Shown here: positions 11,755 to 18,764 of the stretch, one piece after another
Numbering within the stretch: the stretch's first letter is position 1
Layout of the letters: each line of letters begins with the position of its first letter
DNA from: DASVRA01 sp036388855
GTDB taxonomy: Bacteria > Pseudomonadota > Alphaproteobacteria > Caulobacterales > Caulobacteraceae
NCBI GenBank assembly: GCA_036388855.1
Contig: DASVRA010000009.1
Coordinates: 1 to 40,988, forward strand
DNA: 40,988 bases
Direction: 5' to 3'
Program-made: the position numbers and the translations under genes
The notes under the pieces: generated by a model
The model's input: only the letters and a program-made list of their open reading frames with translations
What the model was told of the DNA's origin: nothing
Database searches by the model: none

Positions 11755-12333
11755 ATGTCCGTTCGTCCGATCCTAACCGCCGCCTGTTTGGCCGCCGCCG
11801 TTCTCGCCGCCCCCGCCGCCGCGGCCACCCTGGTGGTCGGCAACACCCAAGGCCGCTCCTGTTATGAGGCCGCCAAGCGCCTGGAGCGCGGGGGCGCGGC
11901 CGGATCGGCCGACTTCGCCGTCTGCACCGACGCGCTGGAGAACGAGGCGCTGTCGATCCGCAACCGCTCCGCCACCTTCGTCAACCGGGGCATCCTGCAC
12001 ATGTCGCGCGGCGACTACGCTCCGGCTTACCGAGACTACTCGGAGGCGGTGCGGCTGCGGCCCAACCTCGGCGAGGCGCAGATCAACATGGGCGCCGCGC
12101 TGATCGGGCTGTCGCGGATGCAGGAGGGCATCGCCGCCATCGACCGAGGCCTGCAGCTCGGTTCCAAGGAGCCGGAGAAGGCCTACTTCAACCGGGCGCT
12201 GGCGCTGGAGCGGGCCGGCGACTTCACCGGCGCCTACCGCGACTTCCAGCGAGCGCTGGAGCTGCGGCCGCAGTGGGAGCTGCCGATGAAGGAGCTGGCG
12301 CGCTACCAGGTGCGCCGGCGCGGCGATGGCTGA
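11755..12333 (+). CDS. Secreted TPR-repeat protein
   Basis: A 192-residue exported protein. A Sec signal peptide (MSVRPILTAACLAAAVLAAP, cleavage probably after AAAA) leads to a mature part of about three TPR units: LSIRNRSATFVNRGILHMSR..., GEAQINMGAALIGLSRMQEG and KAYFNRALALERAGDFTGAY. Two Cys (GRSCYEAAKR and FAVCTDAL) sit before the repeats and may form a disulfide. The start at 11755 has GGGAGG about seven bases upstream and makes the signal peptide begin properly, unlike the opening at 11731. The function is unknown, and TPR units imply protein binding. The end overlaps the next gene by eight bases. Confidence 0.85.
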   Translation: MSVRPILTAACLAAAVLAAPAAAATLVVGNTQGRSCYEAAKRLERGGAAGSADFAVCTDALENEALSIRNRSATFVNRGILHMSRGDYAPAYRDYSEAVRLRPNLGEAQINMGAALIGLSRMQEGIAAIDRGLQLGSKEPEKAYFNRALALERAGDFTGAYRDFQRALELRPQWELPMKELARYQVRRRGDG

Positions 12334-12694
12334 GCGCGCCGTCCGGTTCCTGCTCGCGGTCTCGTTCGCGCTTGCGGCATCGGCGGCGGCGGCGGAGCGC
12401 ACGCCGGCGCAACGCCAGGGCCTGGCCGACCTCGCCTATGCGCTGGGCGAGAGCCACGCGCTGCGCCAGGCCTGCGAGGGCGAAGGCGACCAGTATTGGC
12501 GCGCGCGGATGCAGCAGCTGATGGAGCTGGAAGAGCCGGACCAAGCCTTTGCCGGGCGTCTTGCCGGCGCCTTCAACAGCGGCTTCGCCCAGGCCCAGGC
12601 CAGCTTCCCCTCCTGCGGGGCCAAGAGCCGGGCGGCGGCTGTTCGGGCGGCGGCCAAGGGACGGCGCCTCGCCGCACTCCTCGGGAATTCGTAG
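12326..12694 (+). CDS. TIGR02301-family periplasmic protein
   Basis: A 122-residue secreted protein matching the alphaproteobacterial family TIGR02301. A signal peptide (MAERAVRFLLAVSFALAASA) precedes the conserved core: RQGLADLAYALGESHALRQA, then CEGEGDQYWRARMQQLMELE and AFNSGFAQAQASFPSC. Two Cys are conserved and probably bonded. No function is known for the family. The ATG overlaps the last eight bases of the TPR gene, so the two exported proteins are likely co-translated. Confidence 0.82.
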   Translation: MAERAVRFLLAVSFALAASAAAAERTPAQRQGLADLAYALGESHALRQACEGEGDQYWRARMQQLMELEEPDQAFAGRLAGAFNSGFAQAQASFPSCGAKSRAAAVRAAAKGRRLAALLGNS

Positions 12695-12752
12695 CCTCGA
12701 GCTTCGCGGTGGGCTAGGCTCGGCGGCAAGCCCCACGGGAGGGGGCTCGACG

Positions 12753-13730
12753 ATGTCTCTTATCGTGGCTGGCGTGTTCGTCGTCCTGGCGGCGGCGATC
12801 CTTTTCGGCACAATCAAGATCGTGCCGCAGGGGTATGAATTCACTGTGGAAAGGTTCGGGCGCTACACCCGCACCATCCGTCCCGGCATCTCCATCCTGA
12901 CGCCGTTCGTGGAGGCGGTGGGCCGGCGCATCAACATGATGGAGCAGGTGCTCGACGTGCCCTCGCAGGAGGTGATCACCAAAGACAACGTCGGCGTGAA
13001 GGTCGACGCCATCGTCTTCATCCAGGTGATGGACGCCGCCGCCGCCGCCTACCGGGTGGCCAACCTGTCGGGCGCGATCACGCAGCTGTCGATGACCAAC
13101 CTGCGCACCGTGGTCGGCTCAATGGAACTGGACGAGGTCTTGAGCCAGCGCGACCTGATCAACACCCGCCTGCTTGAGGTGATCGACGCGGCGACCAGCC
13201 CCTGGGGCGTCAAGGTGGCGCGCATCGAGATCAAGGACCTTCAGCCCCCGCCCGACATCACCAACGCCATGGCCCGCCAGATGAAGGCCGAGCGCGAGCG
13301 GCGCGCGGTGATCACCGAGGCCGACGGCGACAAGCAGGCCCAGATCACCCGCTCCGAAGGCTCCAAGCAGGCCGCCATCCTGGAGGCGGAGGGCCGCCGC
13401 GAGGCCGCATTCCGCGACGCCGAGGCCCGCGAGCGCGCCGCCGAGGCCGAGGCCAAGGCCACGCAAATGGTCTCTGACGCCATCGAGGGCGGCAACGTCA
13501 ACGCCATCAACTACTTCGTGGCGCAAAAGTATGTCGACGCCTTCGCCGAGCTGGCCCGCTCGCCGCAGCAGAGGACCGTGATCGTGCCGGCCGAGATGGG
13601 CGCGCTGGTCGGCACGCTGGCCGGCCTCGGACAGCTGGTCGACCTTGCCGGGGGCGGCCGGGGGACCACGCCGCCGTCCGCGCCGCCGCCGCGCGGCGGG
13701 CGTCCCACCGGCGTGCCGCGGACGGAATAA
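12753..13730 (+). CDS. Stomatin-like SPFH/band-7 membrane protein
   Basis: A 325-residue SPFH protein of the QmcA/stomatin type that organises membrane microdomains. One N-terminal membrane segment (LIVAGVFVVLAAAILFGTI) precedes IKIVPQGYEFTVERFGRYTR and the band-7 core (GISILTPFVEAVGRRINMME, VITKDNVGVKVDAIVF, LRTVVGSMELDEVLSQRD). A long charged coiled coil (ERRAVITEADGDKQAQITRS onward) runs to about residue 255. The Pro/Gly-rich tail is variable. The start at 12753 follows GGGAGGGG, and the longer reading frame upstream lacks any signal. The nfeD gene follows after four bases, the classic stomatin/NfeD operon. Confidence 0.93.
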   Translation: MSLIVAGVFVVLAAAILFGTIKIVPQGYEFTVERFGRYTRTIRPGISILTPFVEAVGRRINMMEQVLDVPSQEVITKDNVGVKVDAIVFIQVMDAAAAAYRVANLSGAITQLSMTNLRTVVGSMELDEVLSQRDLINTRLLEVIDAATSPWGVKVARIEIKDLQPPPDITNAMARQMKAERERRAVITEADGDKQAQITRSEGSKQAAILEAEGRREAAFRDAEARERAAEAEAKATQMVSDAIEGGNVNAINYFVAQKYVDAFAELARSPQQRTVIVPAEMGALVGTLAGLGQLVDLAGGGRGTTPPSAPPPRGGRPTGVPRTE

Positions 13731-13734
13731 CGCC

Positions 13735-14199
13735 ATGGGGGCCTTGAGCGACCTCTACGCCAGCCACCCGTTCTGGGTGTGGGCGGCGATCGGCGCCGCC
13801 TTCCTAGCGTTCGAGGTGGCCACCGGCACCGGCTGGCTGCTGTGGCCAGCGGCGTCGGCAGCGGTGGTGGGGCTGCTCACCCTGATCGCGCCAGGCCTGT
13901 CGCTGCCGGTGGAGCTGGCGGTGTTCGCCGCCCTGACCATCGTCTCCAGCCTGACCGCGAGGCGCTACCTGCCGCGCGACCTGCATGGGGACGGGCCGGA
14001 CATCAACGACCCGCTGCACCGACTGGTGGGACGCCACGGCGTCGCCACCGCCGCCTTCGTAGACGGCCGCGGCCGCGCCGACATCGACGGCAAGGACTGG
14101 GCCGCCGAGCTGGAGGGCGGCGGCGCCCTGGAGCGGGGGACGCGGGTGGAGGTCACCGGCGTCGCCGACGGGGCGCGGCTGCGGGTGCGGGCGGGATAG
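13735..14199 (+). CDS. NfeD-family membrane protein
   Basis: A 154-residue short NfeD protein, partner of the stomatin-like gene directly upstream. Three hydrophobic segments (PFWVWAAIGAAFLAFEVA, WLLWPAASAAVVGLLTLIA, PVELAVFAALTIVSSLTA) are followed by a soluble OB-fold-like domain (LVGRHGVATAAF ... RADIDGKDWAAEL ... GTRVEVTGV). The serine-protease domain of long NfeD proteins is absent, as usual for this class. It ends 24 bases from the end of convergent moaA. Confidence 0.9.
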   Translation: MGALSDLYASHPFWVWAAIGAAFLAFEVATGTGWLLWPAASAAVVGLLTLIAPGLSLPVELAVFAALTIVSSLTARRYLPRDLHGDGPDINDPLHRLVGRHGVATAAFVDGRGRADIDGKDWAAELEGGGALERGTRVEVTGVADGARLRVRAG

Positions 14200-14223
14200 G
14201 TAATGCCGCCGGCGCGGGTCGCG

Positions 14224-15216
14224 CTAGCCGCCCATCTGCGCCAGGTTGCGGGCGTCGCCGGGATCGGCGAAGGCGAGGCGGTGGCCGACGGTCTTGGCCC
14301 CGAGCGCGTTGCGGATGCGCTCTCGCAGCTCCAGGCGGTCCCTGTCCGCCCGCAGGAGGTCCCGCAGGCCGATCCCGCCGTCGCCGAACAGGCACAGCCG
14401 CAGCTTGCCGCGCGCGGTGACGCGCAGGCGGTTGCAGCTTTCGCAAAAGCCCGGGGCGTAGGGCGCGATCAGGCCCAGGCGGCCCGCGTGGTCCGGGTGC
14501 TCGAACTCGATTGCCGGCCCTCCGTCCGCCGGCCGCGGCGCGGGCGTCCAGCCGCGCTCGGACAGCCAATCGCGCAACACCCGCCCCGGCAGGTGGTTGG
14601 CGGCGAAGTACGCTGCGTTGTCGGCCGTGCGCATCAGTTCGATGAAACGCACCGTCACCGGCCGCTCCCGCACGAAATCGGCGAAACGGCCAAAGCCCTC
14701 GCCGGCGGTTTCGCGCAGCAGCACCGCGTTCAGCTTCACCGCGGCGAAATCCAGCCCCAAGGCGAGGTCGATTCCCATTAGGATGTCGGCGTGCTGGACG
14801 TTGCCGGTCACGGCGCGGAACGTGTCCTCGTCCAGCGAGTCCAGGCTGACGTTCAGGTGCGTCAGGCCCGCCGCCCGCCATGCCACCGCCTTGCGAGCGA
14901 GGTTCCAGCCGTTGGTGGTCAGCGCCGTCTTGGCCACGCCCGACGTCCCCGCCACCGCCGCGATGATCTCCGTCAGGTCCTTGCGAACGGACGGCTCGCC
15001 GCCGGTGAGGCGCACCTTGCCCACGCCGGCTTCGGCGAAAGCCCGCGCCAGCCGCCCGATCTCCGCTACCGAGAGGAAGTCGTGCGGCGCCTGCTTGCGG
15101 TAGCCGTGCGGCAGGCAGTAGGCGCAGCGGAAGTTGCACGCCTCGGTCACCGACAGGCGCAGGTAGCGGAAGCGCCGGCCGAACCGGTCCTCCAGCGTGC
15201 CCGCCTCAGGTCCCAT
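14224..15216 (-). CDS. moaA: GTP 3',8-cyclase MoaA
   Basis: A 330-residue radical SAM enzyme that, with MoaC, turns GTP into cyclic pyranopterin monophosphate, the first step of molybdenum cofactor synthesis. The N-terminal [4Fe-4S] site is C27-NFR-C31-AY-C34; the second cluster is C258-ES-C261 and C275 (CESCNRLRVTARGKLRLC). SAM-binding TGGEP is at 71-75. The C-terminus ends in Gly-Gly (AQMGG), the conserved tail that enters the active site. The start at 15216 has AAAGGAG eight bases upstream; the opening 63 bases further out lacks this. It is divergent from moaD, with 80 bases between. Confidence 0.97.
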   Translation of the reverse strand: MGPEAGTLEDRFGRRFRYLRLSVTEACNFRCAYCLPHGYRKQAPHDFLSVAEIGRLARAFAEAGVGKVRLTGGEPSVRKDLTEIIAAVAGTSGVAKTALTTNGWNLARKAVAWRAAGLTHLNVSLDSLDEDTFRAVTGNVQHADILMGIDLALGLDFAAVKLNAVLLRETAGEGFGRFADFVRERPVTVRFIELMRTADNAAYFAANHLPGRVLRDWLSERGWTPAPRPADGGPAIEFEHPDHAGRLGLIAPYAPGFCESCNRLRVTARGKLRLCLFGDGGIGLRDLLRADRDRLELRERIRNALGAKTVGHRLAFADPGDARNLAQMGG

Positions 15217-15296
15217 GCACGGCTCCTTTCCCAGAGCCCACACTGCTCCGTGCCCGCGTGCATTGACAGCCCCGCCCAAGCGGCTTGAGTGCGCTC

Positions 15297-15548
15297 ATGA
15301 GCGTGCGCGTGGTGTTCCTGGGCGCCCTCGCCGAGCGTTTCGGCGCGCGCGAGCGGCTGGTCGAGGCGCCGGGGGAGGGGATCACGCTGGAGGAGCTCAA
15401 GGCCCGCGCCGCCGGCGGCCAGGAGCATCTGCTCGCGGCCCTGGCGCCTCCGGTGCGGGCGGCGGTGGACCGTGAGATCGCCGCCGGGGACGCACGCGTG
15501 CGGCCGGGGCAGGAGGTCGCCTTCTTTCCCCTGTTCTCGGGGGGCTGA
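15297..15548 (+). CDS. moaD: Molybdopterin synthase small subunit
   Basis: An 83-residue ubiquitin-fold sulfur carrier. It begins SVRVVFLGALAERFG and ends VAFFPLFSGG; the terminal Gly-Gly is thiocarboxylated by MoeB/ThiF-type enzymes and donates sulfur to cyclic pyranopterin monophosphate. ATG at 15297 gives the usual length. A TTG at 15285 in the same frame is a less likely start. A TTGACAG at 15263-15269 could be the -35 of the promoter for the whole moaD-moeA unit, without an obvious -10. Its stop overlaps the start of moaE (TGATG). Confidence 0.93.
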   Translation: MSVRVVFLGALAERFGARERLVEAPGEGITLEELKARAAGGQEHLLAALAPPVRAAVDREIAAGDARVRPGQEVAFFPLFSGG

Positions 15549-16003
15549 TGCGCGGCGCCGAAGCGCGCCTGGTCCTGGCGCCGTTCGATCCCTATGAAGA
15601 CCTCCGCGCCTTTTCCGCGGGGCGGGTGGAGGACGGCGCCGTCGTCTCGTTCGTGGGCCTGGCCCGGGGCGGACGCAGCGAGGCCATCGAGGCTCTGGTG
15701 CTGGAGCACTATCCTGGGCTGACCGAGCGGTCTCTGGCCGAGATTGCCGAAGAAGGCTCGCGGCGCTTCGAGATTTCGGACGTGCTGGTGATCCACCGCG
15801 CCGGACGGATCGCGCCCGGGGAGGCCATCGTGCTGGCCGCCGCCGCCGCGCCGCACCGCCGAGCGGCCCTGGAGGCGGTGGATTACCTGATGGATCGGCT
15901 TAAGACCGACGCCGCCTTCTGGAAGCGGGAGGAGGGGCCTTCGGGCGCCCGCTGGATCGAGCCCAGCGAGGCCGACCGGCGGGCGCGCCGGCGTTGGGAC
16001 TGA
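15548..16003 (+). CDS. moaE: Molybdopterin synthase large subunit
   Basis: A 151-residue MoaE, the catalytic subunit that binds the MoaD tail and forms the dithiolene of molybdopterin. Recognisable blocks are GAVVSFVGLARGG, LVLEHYPGLTERSL, VIHRAGRIAPGE, AAAAPHRRAALEAVDYLMD and the active-site region RLKTDAAFWKRE with its conserved lysines. It starts inside the moaD stop, so the 2:2 complex partners are translationally coupled. The Arg-rich C-terminus (ADRRARRRWD) is a little longer than typical. Confidence 0.96.
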   Translation: MRGAEARLVLAPFDPYEDLRAFSAGRVEDGAVVSFVGLARGGRSEAIEALVLEHYPGLTERSLAEIAEEGSRRFEISDVLVIHRAGRIAPGEAIVLAAAAAPHRRAALEAVDYLMDRLKTDAAFWKREEGPSGARWIEPSEADRRARRRWD

Positions 16004-16004
16004 C

Positions 16005-16541
16005 ATGGCCGGCATAGACGAAACCCTGACCTTCCAGCCGCTGAGGATCGCGGTGCTGACCGTGTCGGACACCCGCGACGAGACGACCGACGCTTCCGGC
16101 GCCCTGCTGGGAGAGCGGCTCACCGCGGCCGGCCACCAACTGGCCGCGCGCGCCATCGTGCGGGACGAGGTGGAGGCGATCCGGGCTCGGTTACTGGTCT
16201 GGATCGGCGATCCGGAGGTGGAGGTGGTGATCACCACCGGCGGGACCGGTTTTTCGCCCCGCGACGTCACGCCCGAGGCGGTCAGGCCGCTGCTGCGCCG
16301 CGAGATGGACGGCTTTTCCGTGGCTTTCCACCAGGCCAGCCTCGGCACGGTCGGCCTGTCCACCCTGCAGTCACGGGCGTTCGCGGGGCAGGCGGAGGAA
16401 ACCTTCGTCTTCTGCCTCCCCGGCTCCACCGGCGCCTGCCGCGACGCCTGGGACCTGGTGCTGGGGCCGGCGCTCGACAGCCGCTACCGCCCCTGCTCGC
16501 TGGCCGGGCAGATCCCGCGCCTGCGCGGCGTGCACGCATGA
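16005..16541 (+). CDS. moaB: Molybdopterin adenylyltransferase, MoaB/Mog type
   Basis: A 178-residue MoaB/Mog-fold protein that would adenylate molybdopterin before metal insertion by MoeA. The fold signature is present: LRIAVLTVSDTRDETTDASG, VEVVITTGGTGFSPRDVTPE and FCLPGSTGACRDAWDLVL. E. coli MoaB itself is inactive, but in organisms without Mog the MoaB-type protein does this job; no mog is seen here. Its ATG follows moaE by one base, and its stop overlaps the moaC start (ATGA at 16538). Confidence 0.92.
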   Translation: MAGIDETLTFQPLRIAVLTVSDTRDETTDASGALLGERLTAAGHQLAARAIVRDEVEAIRARLLVWIGDPEVEVVITTGGTGFSPRDVTPEAVRPLLRREMDGFSVAFHQASLGTVGLSTLQSRAFAGQAEETFVFCLPGSTGACRDAWDLVLGPALDSRYRPCSLAGQIPRLRGVHA

Positions 16542-17026
16542 GCCGCCTGACGCACCTGGACGAGACCGGCCGCGCCCGCATGGTCGACGTCTCCGGCAAG
16601 GAGTCGACCGCGCGCGCGGCCGTCGCGGCCGGCCAAGTGGTCTGCGCGCCCGAGACCGTGCGGCTGGTCCTGGAGGGCCGCGCGCCCAAGGGCGCCGTGC
16701 TGGCAACCGCCGAACTGGCTGGAATCATGGCGGCCAAGCGCACGGCGGAGCTGATCCCGCTCTGCCACCCGCTGCCCCTGACCAAGGCCGCCGTGTCGGT
16801 CGAGGCCGACGAGGCCTTGCCAGGCTTTCGGGTGCGGGCGGAGACCCGTACGACCGGGCCCACGGGCGTGGAGATGGAGGCGTTGACCGCTGTCTGCGTC
16901 GCCTGCCTGACGCTTTACGACATGCTCAAGGGCGCGGACCGGGGCATGCACATCGAAGCGGTGCGGCTCCTCTCCAAGACCGGCGGGGCGTCGGGCAATT
17001 GGCAGGGGGAAGGCGAGGGGGCGTGA
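16538..17026 (+). CDS. moaC: Cyclic pyranopterin monophosphate synthase
   Basis: A 162-residue MoaC that converts 3',8-cyclo-7,8-dihydro-GTP, made by MoaA, into cyclic pyranopterin monophosphate. Conserved blocks are ARMVDVSGKESTARAAVA, GIMAAKRTAELIPLCHPLPL with its catalytic His, TGVEMEALTAV and TLYDMLKGADRGM with the Asp and Lys of the active site. Start and stop both overlap neighbours (ATGA with moaB, GTGA with moeA), placing it inside a tightly coupled operon. Confidence 0.97.
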   Translation: MSRLTHLDETGRARMVDVSGKESTARAAVAAGQVVCAPETVRLVLEGRAPKGAVLATAELAGIMAAKRTAELIPLCHPLPLTKAAVSVEADEALPGFRVRAETRTTGPTGVEMEALTAVCVACLTLYDMLKGADRGMHIEAVRLLSKTGGASGNWQGEGEGA

Positions 17027-18210
17027 TCAGCTTCGACGAGGCGGCGGCGATCGCCTGCGCGGCCGCGCGCCCGCTCGGCCCGGAGCGCGTGCCGCTGCGG
17101 GCGGCGGCGGGGCGGGTGCTTGCCGCGGTCGTGACCGCGCGGCGGGATTCCCCGCCGTTCGCGGTTTCGGCGATGGACGGTTACGCGGTCCGGGATGCGG
17201 ATGTCGCAGCCGCGCCTTGTGTTCTGCGGGTGGCGGGAGAGTCCTTCCCCGGCGGAGGTTACCCCAAGCCGCTAGACGTGGGCGAGTGCGTGCGCATCTT
17301 CACCGGCGCCCCCGCGCCAGAGGGGACGGAGCGGATCGTCATCCAGGAGGTGGTGGCGCGCCAGGGCGACCGGATTCGCATCGACACCGCGCCGGGCGGC
17401 CAGCGCTTTCTTAGGGCGCGGGCCTCCGACTTCCGCTCCGGCGAGGTCCTGCTGCCGGCGGGGCGGCGGCTGTCCCCGGGTGCGATGGTGGCCGCCGCCG
17501 CCGCCGATGTGGGGGAGGTGGAGGCGTTCCGCCGCCCTCGCCTGGCCGTGCTCAGCACTGGGGACGAACTGGCGGAGCCGGGAATGGCGGGCGCCACCCC
17601 CGGCGCCATCCCCGAGAGCGTCTCCTTCGGCGTTGCGGCCTTGGCGGAGGCGTGGGGCGGCGAGATCGTGCAGTCGGCGCGGCTGAAGGACGACCTCACG
17701 GTATTGCAGGTGGCCGCGGCGGAAGCTCTGGAGGCGGCCGACATAGTGGTGGTCGCCGGGGGCGCCTCCGTGGGCGACAGGGACTTCGCCAAGGCCATGT
17801 TCGAGCCCTTCGCGCCCGACCTGCTGTTCTCCAGGGCCGCGATCAAGCCCGGCAAGCCGGTGTGGCTGGCGCGGGTGCGCGAGCGGCTGGTGCTGGGCCT
17901 GCCCGGCAACCCAACCTCGGCCTTGGTCACCGCGCGCCTGTTCCTCGCGCCCCTGCTGGCGGGGCTCGGCGGGCTGGCGCCGGAGGTGGCGCTCGCGTGG
18001 CGATCGGTCCGCTCGGCCGCTCCCCTGCCCGCGGCCGGTGACCGGGAGACCTTCCTCAGGGGCCGCTGGCGCGACGGAGCCGTGGAGCCGCTCGCCAACC
18101 AGGACTCAAGCGCGCAGAAGGCGCTGGCGGAGGCGGAGGCGCTGATCCGCCGCCGCACCGGCGCCCGCGGCGTTCCGGCGGGGTCGGTGGTGGAGGTGTT
18201 GGACCTGTAG
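17023..18210 (+). CDS. moeA: Molybdopterin molybdenumtransferase
   Basis: A 395-residue MoeA that inserts molybdate into adenylated molybdopterin. The MoeA N and middle domains are visible (AMDGYAVRDADV, VRIFTGAPAPEGTERIVIQE, GRRLSPGAMVAAAAADV), then the MoaB/Mog-like domain (LAVLSTGDELAEPG, DIVVVAGGASVGDRDFAK, IKPGKPVWLARV, VLGLPGNPTSALVTARLFL) and the C-terminal domain. The start is GTG at 17023, overlapping the moaC stop; the opening 24 bases upstream lies inside moaC. It is the last gene of the moaD-E-B-C-moeA unit. Confidence 0.96.
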   Translation: MISFDEAAAIACAAARPLGPERVPLRAAAGRVLAAVVTARRDSPPFAVSAMDGYAVRDADVAAAPCVLRVAGESFPGGGYPKPLDVGECVRIFTGAPAPEGTERIVIQEVVARQGDRIRIDTAPGGQRFLRARASDFRSGEVLLPAGRRLSPGAMVAAAAADVGEVEAFRRPRLAVLSTGDELAEPGMAGATPGAIPESVSFGVAALAEAWGGEIVQSARLKDDLTVLQVAAAEALEAADIVVVAGGASVGDRDFAKAMFEPFAPDLLFSRAAIKPGKPVWLARVRERLVLGLPGNPTSALVTARLFLAPLLAGLGGLAPEVALAWRSVRSAAPLPAAGDRETFLRGRWRDGAVEPLANQDSSAQKALAEAEALIRRRTGARGVPAGSVVEVLDL

Positions 18211-18320
18211 CAAGGCCGAGCCGCGCACTTTCGCCAGGGACGGCTTCAAGCCCCAGACGCCATTACGCGCCTGTAATCTTTGCGGTGGCGGGATGGCGGA
18301 AGCGCGGCTAAACCTTGTCC

Positions 18321-18761
18321 ATGGACGATGGCGAGCCACTTGAGGACTTGATCGGGTTCGAGCTCCGGCGCGCCTACGTCTGGAGTTCGCGGCTGTTTTC
18401 CGAGCTGCTGTCGGGGGCGGCGATCAAGCCCGGCCAATACAGCCTGCTGTTCACCATTGAGCGGCATCCGGGGCAGACGCTGGGCTTCATCGCCGAGCGC
18501 CTGGCGCTCGATCCCGCCAACCTGGCGCCGCTGCTCAACGAGCTGGAGCGGCTCGGCTATGTGGAGCGGGTGGTGCAGGAGAACGACCGCCGCGCCCGCG
18601 CCATCCGCCTCCAGCCTCGGGGGCGGGAGGTGCTGGAGCAGGCCCACGCCGCTATCGCCCAGCACGAGGCGCGGCTGACCCGCGGGCTCGACGCGGCCGC
18701 GCGGCGCCAGTTCCTGAAGCTGCTGCGACAGATCGCGGCGAACGCGCGCGAGCCCGCCTGA
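18321..18761 (+). CDS. MarR-family transcriptional regulator
   Basis: A 146-residue MarR protein with the winged-helix pattern QYSLLFTIERHPGQTLGFIA, ERLALDPANLAPLLNELERL and the wing GYVERVVQENDRRARAIRLQ, followed by a dimerisation helix. The ATG at 18321 is used; a TTG two codons earlier is possible, and neither has a good ribosome binding site. It runs convergent to the transporter gene, with three bases between their ends, so it is not placed like a regulator of that gene. Ligand and targets are unknown. Confidence 0.9.
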   Translation: MDDGEPLEDLIGFELRRAYVWSSRLFSELLSGAAIKPGQYSLLFTIERHPGQTLGFIAERLALDPANLAPLLNELERLGYVERVVQENDRRARAIRLQPRGREVLEQAHAAIAQHEARLTRGLDAAARRQFLKLLRQIAANAREPA

Positions 18762-18764
18762 CGC

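Noticed and set aside
15217..15296. Molybdenum cofactor riboswitch between moaA and moaD
   Set aside because: Only 80 bases, mostly accounted for by the moaA ribosome binding site and a TTGACA; I cannot draw the multi-helix Moco motif.
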